From the NCBI GenBank assembly GCA_964344775.1, contig CAYFOO010000018.1:1-22325 (forward strand): a stretch of DNA of 22,325 bases. The letters run 5' to 3'. The number at the start of each line of letters is the position of its first letter. The first letter of the stretch is position 1. This document shows positions 15,001-21,140 of this stretch, one piece after another. The stretch comes from CAYFMH01 sp964344775 (GTDB lineage: Bacteria; Patescibacteriota; Gracilibacteria; UBA4473). Made by a program: the position numbers and the translations under genes. The notes below the pieces were generated by a model that ran no database searches, was not told where the DNA came from, and saw nothing but the letters and a program-made list of their open reading frames with translations.

Positions 15001-15673
15001 AAAAGAGCGTATCACAGGCTTCTTCGTCCTCAGCATTTACATAGCGTGCGTCAGAACTGACGACAAAATTTGCTTTCAAATGCTCTCCAAGCTTCACTTT
15101 CCACTCGTTTAATTTCTGCTGATCTCCCCAGGATCGGGCCACAAGCTCGAGAAATACGTTTTCAACACCAAAAATCGTCTGTAATTTTTCAAAAATAGCT
15201 TCTGCTTTCTTTTCCGTGCCATCTCGCAGTTCTCGTCCTATCAGCCCTCCAGTCGCTCCTGTGAGTACAGTTAAACCCTCTGAATATGCTTCCAGAAGCT
15301 CCCAATCCGCTCTGGGTTTGTAATAAAATCCCTCCAAATGTGAGAGAGAAAGAATTTTGAGTAAATTTTCACATCCAGTTTGGTTTTTGGCCAAAAGTAC
15401 AATGTACCCCTCTCGACCATCGATCCCTGCTCGTCGCTCAAACCGCGAATCCTTAGCCACAAATATTTCTGCACCCAAAATGGGCTTAATATCTCCAATT
15501 TTTCCAGCCGCTTCAAAAAACTCCACCAGTCCATATCCTGCCCCGGTATCCGTCAAAGCAACCGCTGGATATTCCAACTCTTTGGCTTTTTCGAGAATTG
15601 ATCTAGGAGCAGCCGAAGCTCCCAAAATCGAATAAAAAGAGTGCGTGTGTAGGTTTACAAACGGTTTGCCCAT
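12014..15673 (-). CDS. dnaE: DNA polymerase III subunit alpha
   Basis: Replicative DNA polymerase (C family), 1219 residues. An N-terminal PHP domain (LHTHSFYSILG, 8-18) is followed by the polymerase core: GPGRGSAAGSIVAYLLE (365-381), the catalytic PDIDIDFSD (406-414; Asp407 and Asp409) and the third carboxylate in KMDFLGLKNL (559-568; Asp561). A helix-hairpin-helix (about 885-898) precedes a beta-clamp-binding-like QMGLF (967-971) and an OB fold (about 1037-1112). The PHP domain has lost most metal ligands (TDTG for TDHG, DARY for DVHY), so intrinsic proofreading is unlikely. Two unusual insertions occur: residues about 822-877, encoded by 7-bp repeat arrays, and about 1141-1154, encoded by GC-rich palindromes. 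A near-leaderless promoter lies at 15683-15710. The gene is coupled to the transporter downstream. Confidence 0.97.
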   Translation of the reverse strand: MGKPFVNLHTHSFYSILGASAAPRSILEKAKELEYPAVALTDTGAGYGLVEFFEAAGKIGDIKPILGAEIFVAKDSRFERRAGIDGREGYIVLLAKNQTGCENLLKILSLSHLEGFYYKPRADWELLEAYSEGLTVLTGATGGLIGRELRDGTEKKAEAIFEKLQTIFGVENVFLELVARSWGDQQKLNEWKVKLGEHLKANFVVSSDARYVNAEDEEACDTLFCIGKNQTITDPGRTKFAEKNWFKSFEEITEELNYLPAEILESARENTLKIAESVDFEFEFGVNHLPEFAVPEGETIASELRKKCEAGIKNRFPLISKEHLKEVEERLDYELSVIGKMGFEAYFLIVADFIQFAKTNGIMVGPGRGSAAGSIVAYLLEITNIDPIRYELLFERFLNPERISMPDIDIDFSDERRDEVLQYVTEKYGTEKVSKVCTFGTLAAKAALKDVGRAQGVAFSEMNAMTKILPNRPGFTLKDAEKVPDFQTLIKTKSHLKKVFDVATKLEGCVRHVSVHACAVMIAAEELTKYTPVQWAPGAEEIKITQFPYQQLEHLGLLKMDFLGLKNLSVLEKAVANIKLTTGKEIDLTAIPVDDEKVFQMMAEGETTGVFQFESAGMRRYLKELKPTEFEDLVAMNALYRPGPMEYIPQYIEGKHNPEKVKYMHPVLEPILKKTYGIAVYQEQVLKIAQVFAGFSLGEADILRKAIGKKIASILAKEREHFIEGAVAQGNDKKLAIKIFDEIIVPFSGYGFNRSHAVCYARIAYETAYLRANYPVEFMAAMMTTDRNNTDRIVLEMNECAAMEIEVLPPSVNESGSYFTVINEQRDSEQLTMSNEQLKSEGRSQKVEVVDDESRITNHKSCKNPELKTKNYELRTKRIRFGLSAIKGLGEDTVDQIIFERQKSGVFKSLSDFAKRVPAKLINKKTLEALAFSGAFDGFGDRKAVVDSLDDLSRFAREHQDQSEAGQMGLFGGTDEKAMEFTLKDSVATKEDILAWERESMGLYVSDHPLKGMEGYFKKYGTLIGHLGEEDIGKKKAIHGLVTSVRKIVTKRGQNMAILTIEDTSGKLEGAIFPQIYESIPKEALVEDAFLRVRGKVDERDGAMNIIIDEVKVGNLKVIQEKIAAGEIFESSEDEASGNRGGENTLLNPPSRGEALRIEIPQGTVKGKIDDLKAFLIEKKTDDPSGREVVVVIDGKDVKLPFRVGNDKKLEKEIKAILS
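12213..12252. repeat. GC-rich double palindrome inside dnaE
   Basis: TCCCCCC (12213-12219) pairs with GGGGGGA (12224-12230) over a TTGA loop, and GAGGAG (12233-12238) with CTCCTC (12247-12252) over an 8-nt loop. This pattern of C and G runs is typical of intergenic repeats, yet here it is read in frame as DnaE residues about 1141-1154 in the linker between the OB fold and the C-terminal end. Confidence 0.65.
13044..13208. repeat. Four successive 7-bp repeat arrays inside dnaE
   Basis: Plus-strand reading: (1) 13044-13078, five units TTAGTTC/ATAGTTT/TTAGTTT; (2) 13091-13118, TGATTTA then three TGATTCG; (3) 13130-13157, four units TTCTACC/TTCTGAC/TTCTGCC; (4) 13159-13208, seven units like TTCATTG, CTCATTG and TTAACTG, one with an extra base. 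The block is 165 bp, exactly 55 codons, and keeps the dnaE frame open although 7 is not a multiple of 3. Confidence 0.9.
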
Positions 15674-15682
15674 AGCTAAAAA

Positions 15683-15710
15683 ATTGTATGGAAAATATGA
15701 GGATTATCAA
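15683..15710 (-). promoter_or_regulatory. Predicted dnaE promoter
   Basis: TTGATA (15710-15705), a 16-bp spacer and TACAAT (15688-15683) on the minus strand. Only nine bases separate the -10 from the dnaE ATG, so the transcript would have a leader of about 2-4 nt, and there is no Shine-Dalgarno site. Confidence 0.55.
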
Positions 15711-15724
15711 TTGAAAATTATTAC

Positions 15725-15747
15725 AAAAATCCCGCCAAAGGCGGGAT
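15725..15747 (-). terminator. Intrinsic terminator of pilT
   Basis: ATCCCGCC and GGCGGGAT (15729-15747) form a perfect 8-bp stem with a 3-base loop, followed on the minus strand by a run of Ts (15729-15725). It lies about 37 bp after the pilT stop and before the dnaE promoter, so pilT and dnaE are separate units. AT-rich short repeats of the TAATTTG type surround it. Confidence 0.8.
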
Positions 15748-15783
15748 TAAATTTGTAATTTGAAAATCTTAATTTGTAATTGA

Positions 15784-16953
15784 CTAAGCTGCTGGAGCCG
15801 CTACTGGAGCTGCTGCCACAGGTGCTGCCGCTGGTGCAGCGGCCACTGGAGCACCTACCGCTCCCGGAGCATCTCCGGCCATAGCGGCTTGTTCAGCCAG
15901 CATATCGATCACATTTTCTAGATAGTTCGGATCGTGTGCATAATCAAAAGCCATTTCTTTGGTGATTTTCCCCTCTTGGATCAATCGAGCCAGAGATTGT
16001 TCAAAAACCACGATTTTTCCAGAAGAATCTGTCTGCATTGCATTTGGAATCTGGAACACTTTGTTTTGTCGGATAAAGTTCTGAATTGCGTAATTCATGG
16101 TCAAAACTTCGGCTGCAAGTGCTCGTCCGTTTCCTTGTGCATTGAGCACCAACCGTTGTGAAACGATCATATTGAGGGTTGAAGCCAACTGAACTTGGAT
16201 TTGTTCTTGCTCAGAAGCTGGGAAAACATCGATAATTCGAGAAATCGTCTGTGTTGCATCATTCGTATGCAGAGTTCCGAACACCAAGTGTCCGGTCTCG
16301 GCCATGGTCAGAGCAGCAGAGATGGTTTCATAGTCTCGCATCTCTCCTACCATGAGGATGTCTGGATCTTCTCGAAGTGCCCCACTGATTCCCTCTTTGA
16401 AAGAAGTCACATCTCGTCCTACCTGACGTTGTTGTACAATTCCTTTTCCTGGGGCAAAGATGTACTCCACTGGATCTTCTGTGGTGATCAAATGGTCAGA
16501 TTTTTGTTGGAGTCTGGTTTGTAAAAGCGAAGCAAGTGTGGTTGATTTCCCTTGTCCAGTCGGTCCTACTACCAGTACAAGTCCCTGTTTGAGAGCCAAA
16601 AGATCATCCAATACAAATTGTGGAAGCCCAGTAAAACTAAATTCTGGAATTTTTTTCAAAATCAATCGGAAAGAAATAGAAAGCCCATTTCTTTCATAAA
16701 AAGCATTCGCACGAAGACGCTCTCCTGTCTTGGTATGAGCAAGAAAATCTACTTGTCTGTTTGTTTGCAATTCTTTCAATTGTTCTGGAGAAAGAAACTT
16801 AGCTGCCAGGTCCTGAATTTCCTTTACTTGCAAAGGATTTCCGAGGGGTTTTAGTTCTCCATAAATTCGGAAAAACACTGGTTGTCCTGGGGACAAATGA
16901 ATATCAGAAGCATTGTTCTGAAAAGCGTAAGCGACGATTTTTTCGAAGTCCAT
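15784..16953 (-). CDS. pilT: PilT-like type IV pilus retraction ATPase
   Basis: A 389-residue secretion-type ATPase that powers pilus disassembly at the inner face of the membrane. It has the PilT N-terminal sensor-like domain (SDIHLSPGQPVFFRI, 16-30), Walker A GPTGQGKST (130-138; the usual serine is Gln134), the Asp box ITTEDPVEY (156-164), Walker B DPDILMVGEMRD (196-207, catalytic Glu204) and the His box TGHLVFGTLHTNDA (220-233). PilT lacks the tetracysteine zinc site of PilB, and none is present here. After the normal end there is a tail of about 30 residues (about 360-389) of almost only Ala, Pro and Val, which is not usual in the family. No other pilus genes are in the window, as is common for dispersed pilus genes. 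A promoter lies at 16984-17012; the terminator is at 15725-15747. Confidence 0.93.
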   Translation of the reverse strand: MDFEKIVAYAFQNNASDIHLSPGQPVFFRIYGELKPLGNPLQVKEIQDLAAKFLSPEQLKELQTNRQVDFLAHTKTGERLRANAFYERNGLSISFRLILKKIPEFSFTGLPQFVLDDLLALKQGLVLVVGPTGQGKSTTLASLLQTRLQQKSDHLITTEDPVEYIFAPGKGIVQQRQVGRDVTSFKEGISGALREDPDILMVGEMRDYETISAALTMAETGHLVFGTLHTNDATQTISRIIDVFPASEQEQIQVQLASTLNMIVSQRLVLNAQGNGRALAAEVLTMNYAIQNFIRQNKVFQIPNAMQTDSSGKIVVFEQSLARLIQEGKITKEMAFDYAHDPNYLENVIDMLAEQAAMAGDAPGAVGAPVAAAPAAAPVAAAPVAAPAA

Positions 16954-16983
16954 TTTTGATTTATTTAAGTATTAAATCTCCCC

Positions 16984-17012
16984 ATTGTACCATGGATTAT
17001 CTAGAAATGCAA
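16984..17012 (-). promoter_or_regulatory. Predicted pilT promoter
   Basis: TTGCAT (17012-17007), a 17-bp spacer and TACAAT (16989-16984) on the minus strand, with TGG directly before the -10 (extended -10). The -10 lies 30 nt upstream of the ATG; the leader lacks a well-placed Shine-Dalgarno site. Confidence 0.5.
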
Positions 17013-17040
17013 ATAAAACTTTGTATTTTTGTTAAAAAAA

Positions 17041-17230
17041 GGGTGGAATTTTATAATTTTTAATTTTTGAATTTTTAAATAATTTGCCTACTCCGCTGTC
17101 CCGAGGACTCGGGACGAAGGCCGGGCTAAATTCTAATTTTTAAAACCATTAAAAGAGTAAAAATAGCAAAAATTTAAGATTTTAAAATTAAGATTTATTT
17201 AAAAATTTGAGTTTAAAAATTAAAAATTCG
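17041..17230. repeat. Composite intergenic element: AT-rich short repeats around a hairpin
   Basis: The 351-bp gap 16954-17304 between pilT and trxA holds two promoters and this element. At its centre GTCCCGAG (17098-17105) pairs with CTCGGGAC (17108-17115), flanked by GC-rich sequence (CCTACTCCGCT and GAAGGCCGGGC). On both sides are degenerate A/T-rich direct repeats of the AATTTTT and TTTAAAA type. The plan resembles 204-269 and 15700-15783. No gene is seen in it. Confidence 0.5.
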
Positions 17231-17248
17231 AGAAAAAACTTAAATTAT

Positions 17249-17277
17249 TTGACTTTCTAGTATGTGAATCATAGGAT
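17249..17277 (+). promoter_or_regulatory. Predicted thioredoxin promoter
   Basis: TTGACT (17249-17254), a 17-bp spacer and TAGGAT (17272-17277), 27 bp before the ATG. No Shine-Dalgarno site follows. Confidence 0.5.
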
Positions 17278-17304
17278 CGAGATAGTTTTTAACCTTAAAA
17301 AATT

Positions 17305-17622
17305 ATGGCTCAAGCAGTTACCAGTTCCGATTTTGACAAAGAAGTGCTCCAAGGCTCCGATGTAGTCCTCGTAGACTTCTGGGCACCCTGGTGCGGTCCC
17401 TGTCAGATGCTCCTCCCCGTGATCGAAGAACTATCTGAAGAAATCGGTGATGGAGCAAAAATTTGTAAAATCAATGTGGATGAAGAAGCGGAAATCGCCT
17501 CAAAGTATGGCGTAATGTCCATCCCAGCACTGAAAGTATTCAAAAATGGCGAAGTCGTCGAAGAAGCCACCGGTGTACAATCAAAAGAACAATTGATCGA
17601 GATGATCGATAAACACAGATAG
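17305..17622 (+). CDS. trxA: Thioredoxin
   Basis: A 105-residue cytoplasmic thiol-disulfide oxidoreductase with the standard active site WCGPC (29-33; redox cysteines 30 and 33), the buried Asp24 of VDFWAPWC, and the cis-proline loop MSIPA (71-75, Pro74), where Ala replaces the usual Thr after the proline. Length and the final helix (EQLIEMIDKH) are typical of TrxA. It has no signal peptide, so it reduces cytoplasmic proteins rather than folding the cysteine-rich exported proteins nearby. It has its own promoter. A thioredoxin reductase is not seen in the window; the flavoprotein at 274-999 lacks the reductase CxxC and is not it. Confidence 0.95.
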   Translation: MAQAVTSSDFDKEVLQGSDVVLVDFWAPWCGPCQMLLPVIEELSEEIGDGAKICKINVDEEAEIASKYGVMSIPALKVFKNGEVVEEATGVQSKEQLIEMIDKHR

Positions 17623-17667
17623 GACACAGTGACGAGGAAATAGCGGACAAGATTTTTATGAAAACTT

Positions 17668-17696
17668 TTGACTTCTGGAAACAAAAGGAGTAGTAT
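17668..17696 (+). promoter_or_regulatory. Predicted toxin-antitoxin promoter
   Basis: TTGACT (17668-17673), a 17-bp spacer and TAGTAT (17691-17696). The AAAGGAG at 17684-17690 lies inside the spacer, so it would not be in the transcript as a ribosome binding site. Confidence 0.55.
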
Positions 17697-17709
17697 TACT
17701 TTGTAATAC
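17693..17709 (+). promoter_or_regulatory. Palindromic operator for the RHH antitoxin
   Basis: GTATTAC (17693-17699), TTT, GTAATAC (17703-17709): a perfect 7-bp inverted repeat overlapping the -10 and the likely start of transcription, 7 bp before the antitoxin ATG. Ribbon-helix-helix antitoxins normally bind such sites as dimers and repress their own operon. Confidence 0.6.
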
Positions 17710-17716
17710 AAAAATC

Positions 17717-17932
17717 ATGAGCGTTATTTCTATCCGGCTTGAGGAGGATCTAGAAAAAGATCTCAAACAACTCTGTGCCAAATCAGGAAAAAAAAAGAGC
17801 ACTATTATCAAGGATGCTCTCAAAAGAAAGCTAACGCTTATAAAATTTGAGCTCCTTCGAGAAAAAATGCTTCCTTTTGGAGAAAAGGCTGGTTGTTTTA
17901 CGGATGAAGAAGTATTTGAAAAAGTGTCATGA
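17717..17932 (+). CDS. Ribbon-helix-helix antitoxin
   Basis: A 71-residue DNA-binding antitoxin. The N-terminus MSVISIRLEEDLEKDLKQLC fits the beta-strand plus first helix of the ribbon-helix-helix (CopG/MetJ/Arc) fold, followed by SGKKKSTIIKDALKRKL, the second helix. The C-terminal part (about 41-71) would bind and block the toxin. The gene overlaps the PIN toxin by four bases (ATGA), the usual order with the antitoxin first. The palindrome at 17693-17709 is its likely operator. It ends in TGA, which shows that TGA is a stop in this genome. Confidence 0.85.
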   Translation: MSVISIRLEEDLEKDLKQLCAKSGKKKSTIIKDALKRKLTLIKFELLREKMLPFGEKAGCFTDEEVFEKVS

Positions 17933-18327
17933 AAATATTTCTCGACACAAATGTTTTGATTAGTGCTTTTTTGTCTCGAGGACTCTGTGCGGAAGTTTTT
18001 CGGTATGTAATCGAAGCACACGAGCTGATTGTCGGAGAAGCGGTAATTTCAGAGGCGAGAAGAGTGTTGGCTGATAAATTTGATGTTCCTCAAACAATTA
18101 TCCAGGAATTTGAAGCATTACTCAGAAAACATACGGTAGTCCCCATCCCAAAATCACTGCCTTCTTTCCCTCTTCGTGATGAAACAGATATTCCTATCCT
18201 GGCTTCTGCCATAGCCGCAAAATCAGAAATATTGATCTCCGGAGACAAAGATCTCCTGGACATAGCCCATCAAATAACACCGATAAAAATATGTTCTCCT
18301 CGAGAATTCTGGAAAATAGAAAAATAA
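17929..18327 (+). CDS. PIN-domain toxin (putative ribonuclease)
   Basis: A 132-residue PIN-domain protein, the toxin of the pair, expected to cut RNA using divalent metal. Acidic residues sit at the family positions: Asp6 in FLDTNVL, Glu42 in ISEARR, Asp87 in DIPILASA and Asp106 in SGDKDLL. The text ISGDKDLLD and the ending RE-F match the COG1569-type PIN toxins, which pair with RHH antitoxins. All four acidic residues are intact, so it is probably active. The target RNA cannot be told from sequence. No terminator follows; the next promoter is at 18396. Confidence 0.88.
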   Translation: MKIFLDTNVLISAFLSRGLCAEVFRYVIEAHELIVGEAVISEARRVLADKFDVPQTIIQEFEALLRKHTVVPIPKSLPSFPLRDETDIPILASAIAAKSEILISGDKDLLDIAHQITPIKICSPREFWKIEK

Positions 18328-18395
18328 TTACCCAAAAAGAATATGATATTTAAGCCAAAAATACACAATTTGACATATTTTCTTATTATTTTTAC

Positions 18396-18424
18396 TTGAC
18401 AAGAAATTAAATCCATGATATAAA
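18396..18424 (+). promoter_or_regulatory. Strong predicted promoter of the exported protein gene
   Basis: TTGACA (18396-18401), a perfect consensus, a 17-bp spacer and TATAAA (18419-18424). A second TTGACA lies at 18370-18375 without a good -10. The ATG follows 41 bp after the -10. Confidence 0.65.
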
Positions 18425-18465
18425 CCTCCCACAATCATTTTTATTATTTTTTAAACCCTTTAAAA

Positions 18466-19047
18466 ATGAAAACACCTGAAAAAAGTCGAATGGCTACCCT
18501 TGCTACCTTAGTTGCTAGTGTATTGGCAGCTGCACCTGCTACAGCAGAAACAGACAAAGCGGATTGTTTTTCTGCCCAAAATCAAACTTCTGGAAATTGT
18601 ACAAAAGTTCTAGAAGCTCGAGAAGACCAAGAAAAAGCAAAACCTTTTCCTTTTGATCAATATGTTTCTCGGATCAAAGCTTTTCTGGGGAAAATAGAAG
18701 AGGCTGCTATGTTTATTCCTTACGATAAAAATAATATTATTCCCCGTTCTAGGATCAGTATTTTTCCTAATGAAAATATTGGCTTATACTCCAAAGAAGA
18801 AATAATACTAGCAAGGCTTATAAGAGGTTTAAGTGGAGTTACTTCTAATCTTTTGGCAGAATTAAATTCAAGAGGAATATTAACACCATCTCTTCCGCAT
18901 CCCACGGCTACTATAACATCCAACTCACAATTTGGAGGAGAAGTTATTGCTATCAGGGCTCAAAATTCAGAAACATTTTTTGTCGACCGCAGAGGTTGTT
19001 TAAGCAGAGAAGATTCTAACGGAAATGGCTTTACTGTGTGTAAGTAA
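18466..19047 (+). CDS. Small exported protein with four cysteines
   Basis: A 193-residue protein of unrecognised family. A signal peptide covers about 1-27 (basic start KSR, core ATLATLVASVLAAA, cleavage after PATA-ET); Met9 is an alternative start. The mature part has cysteines at 34 and 45 near the N-terminus and at 178 and 192 near the C-terminus, which could form two disulfides. A helical segment (about 60-85) is followed by a proline- and serine-rich stretch (140-155) and a short strand-rich end (GGEVIAIRAQ, ETFFVDRRG). It stands alone between a strong promoter and a strong terminator, so it may be made in quantity. No catalytic motif is visible and no anchor is present. Confidence 0.75.
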   Translation: MKTPEKSRMATLATLVASVLAAAPATAETDKADCFSAQNQTSGNCTKVLEAREDQEKAKPFPFDQYVSRIKAFLGKIEEAAMFIPYDKNNIIPRSRISIFPNENIGLYSKEEIILARLIRGLSGVTSNLLAELNSRGILTPSLPHPTATITSNSQFGGEVIAIRAQNSETFFVDRRGCLSREDSNGNGFTVCK

Positions 19048-19069
19048 AATATTTTTGAATTATTAATTT

Positions 19070-19102
19070 AAGCGGAGCCTCCTCAGGCTCCGCTTTTTTT
19101 TT
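19070..19102 (+). terminator. Strong intrinsic terminator
   Basis: AAGCGGAGCCT (19070-19080) pairs perfectly with AGGCTCCGCTT (19085-19095) over a CCTC loop, 11 bp, followed by Ts to 19102. It ends the exported-protein gene. The convergent S74 gene stops 15 bp beyond; on the minus strand the hairpin lacks a good T run. Confidence 0.93.
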
Positions 19103-19117
19103 ACATACAAAATCCTT

Positions 19118-21043
19118 CTAATCCTTCTTACACGGTCCTAGCTTATTCCCCCTCGCTAGATGGGCCTCCAGTGCTTCCTCGGGAATGAGGATGGTTCTTT
19201 TTTTGTTTTTTCCTCCCTTTCTCCTCCGTGGATGATGACAGACTTTTACCCACCCCTCTTCAATATTATCCAGATTATCTAGTTTTCGTACTCGTCTTCT
19301 CAGATGATTAATCTGCTTTTGTTGTTCTTTTATTGCTTCGATGAGCGGAACCACTAATTTTTTGTAGTGTACAAATTTGTATCCTCGAGAATCAATCCCC
19401 ACGAGCTCTGGATAAATATCCTCCAGATCCTGAGCATCCACTCCCAGCTGGTTCCCCGGATAATATTGAGCCTCTTCAGTGTTGTCATCCCATCCGAAGT
19501 TGATCCCCTGCATAAGAAGCACTTTTCCCAATGCTCCCTCGAGCGGCTCGATGTCTTTTTTTAGATTTCGGTCAGAACCGCACCCAGAACAACTCCCTGT
19601 TACTTCGAAGTCTCCGACAATTTTCATTTTTCGACTTCCTGGATTGGTTGTCCCAATACCGATGTGCCCATCAGATCGCATGATCAACCGAGTATCATTT
19701 CCATCAGCAATCTTCAACAACGGATTTTTGTAGGTAAAATCATGACCTTCGCCTTGATTATTCCAATCTATCGGAGCATCGATAGTTAAATTATTATCAT
19801 CCGTTTTATCAATAACAAACCTTGTTGTCCCATCGACCATAATTTCTGCTCCTAAAACCACTCCAGCAAATGCACCGTTCGTGGTCGTCACAGTAGTGTC
19901 TTCTCCCGCTGTGATCAATTTTTCTGATCCGTTTGATACCCGAGCTCCTTTGATCTCAAATCTGGCTTCCGGTCTCACGGTTCCAATCCCAAAATTGGCT
20001 GATTCTGTGATGACAAATTGAGTTTCTGGATTGTACCAAAACTTTGACGTACCAGCTGCCCAAAAAATCGAATTGTCCGGCACACAAATGTATCCCTCTC
20101 CTACCGAAAGTATTTCTTTGTCGTCAAAAATAAAACCTGGCTGTAAACCAAATTCTGAAACAGCTACTTTTTCTTCGCCTTCCTGACAAAGTATCCCTTC
20201 CCCATCATCACTATCGGCTATTAGATTTTTTATTCCCCGCACCCCAACAAAATGTACTTTTTGCCGTGGATTAGAAACTCCGATCCCTACATCTCCTTTG
20301 GCATTAATGTTTAAAAGATCAAATTTTTCGTTAGAAATTTTTAAGACTGGATTGTTATAAATAAAAGGAAATCCTTCTCCTTTATTGTTCCAGTTTACAA
20401 ATTTATCAACAATCAAGGTGTTATCATCAATTTTCTTTTCTACTTTTACCGATTGTCCATTGGCTACCAACCAGGCACCAACCTGAACTTTTTTGAACGC
20501 ATTGTTGGTCGTAGCGATTTCATTGGTAATCTCTGTGGTGATAACATTCTCCGATCCAGTGTTTTCTGCTCCTCCTGTCAGATGAAATTTGGACTCTGGA
20601 GTTTTCGTCCCAATCCCAAAGTCCCCCACACTAATATAATTTTTAGCAGTTGAAGCAGCTTCAAAATGTATTTTTGCTTCTCCACCAGATTTCAACTGAA
20701 TAGCTCCATTATCTTCTCCAGAATAACTCATGACCACCATCTCATTTCCATCTACTTTTTTGTAAATAGGAGTGGCATAGCCGTCATCATCGACCAAAAA
20801 TTGAGCCTGGGTGTCTTTTGCATCCAAAATCCCCTCTGGAGTGGTAGTTTTTATCCCTACATTTCCGCTGTCTAAATAGGTATCATCACCGTTTTTTCTC
20901 CAAACACTAGCACCTCCGCCACCACCTCCTTGGGGAGTTATAGAGGTACCAAATTCTCCATTGTCATGTCCTGGTCCTCCCACCTGTACCGCATACAAGG
21001 TAGAAATAAAGATAAAGGGGGTGAGTAATATTAATTTTTTCAT
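19118..21043 (-). CDS. Exported fibre-like protein with S74 auto-cleaving chaperone domain
   Basis: A 641-residue surface protein with signal peptide (about 1-18, ends STLYA). A glycine hinge (39-44) leads to a fibre with five copies of a G-I-G-x-x-x-P motif (at about 61, 141, 251, 350 and 460), as in phage-fibre-like proteins. Residues about 158-255 and 367-464 are diverged copies of one segment (compare VNWNNKGEGF with IDWNNQGEGH). Residues about 489-585 are a peptidase S74 (intramolecular chaperone) domain: SDRNLKKDIEPLEGAL has Ser490 and Lys495, spaced as in the known Ser-Lys self-cleaving pair, then GVDAQDLEDIYPELV and a coiled coil IEAIKEQQKQINHLRRRV. These domains trimerise fibres and then cut themselves off. 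CSGCG lies just before the cut. After the domain is a tail with VCHHP and AHLARGNKLGPC (601-638). Confidence 0.85.
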   Translation of the reverse strand: MKKLILLTPFIFISTLYAVQVGGPGHDNGEFGTSITPQGGGGGGASVWRKNGDDTYLDSGNVGIKTTTPEGILDAKDTQAQFLVDDDGYATPIYKKVDGNEMVVMSYSGEDNGAIQLKSGGEAKIHFEAASTAKNYISVGDFGIGTKTPESKFHLTGGAENTGSENVITTEITNEIATTNNAFKKVQVGAWLVANGQSVKVEKKIDDNTLIVDKFVNWNNKGEGFPFIYNNPVLKISNEKFDLLNINAKGDVGIGVSNPRQKVHFVGVRGIKNLIADSDDGEGILCQEGEEKVAVSEFGLQPGFIFDDKEILSVGEGYICVPDNSIFWAAGTSKFWYNPETQFVITESANFGIGTVRPEARFEIKGARVSNGSEKLITAGEDTTVTTTNGAFAGVVLGAEIMVDGTTRFVIDKTDDNNLTIDAPIDWNNQGEGHDFTYKNPLLKIADGNDTRLIMRSDGHIGIGTTNPGSRKMKIVGDFEVTGSCSGCGSDRNLKKDIEPLEGALGKVLLMQGINFGWDDNTEEAQYYPGNQLGVDAQDLEDIYPELVGIDSRGYKFVHYKKLVVPLIEAIKEQQKQINHLRRRVRKLDNLDNIEEGWVKVCHHPRRRKGGKNKKRTILIPEEALEAHLARGNKLGPCKKD

Positions 21044-21046
21044 GAA

Positions 21047-21081
21047 AGGTTGTAGGTGATAGGTTGTAGGTTGTAGGGAAT
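21047..21081. repeat. 7-bp repeat array just upstream of the S74 gene
   Basis: Plus-strand units AGGTTGT, AGGTGAT, AGGTTGT, AGGTTGT and AGGGAAT, five in register, ending 3 bp before the start codon of the minus-strand S74 gene. The other part of the 97-bp gap (21082-21140) is AT-rich with TTTTAAA-type repeats. Confidence 0.8.
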
Positions 21082-21140
21082 AATAATGATTAATATAGGA
21101 TTCCGAAATTTTTAATTTTGCATTTTAAATTTTAAATTTT

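Noticed and set aside
12014..15673. Recoded TGA (as in Gracilibacteria)
   Set aside because: dnaE and the antitoxin end at TGA in positions that fit family ends and the 4-base overlaps.
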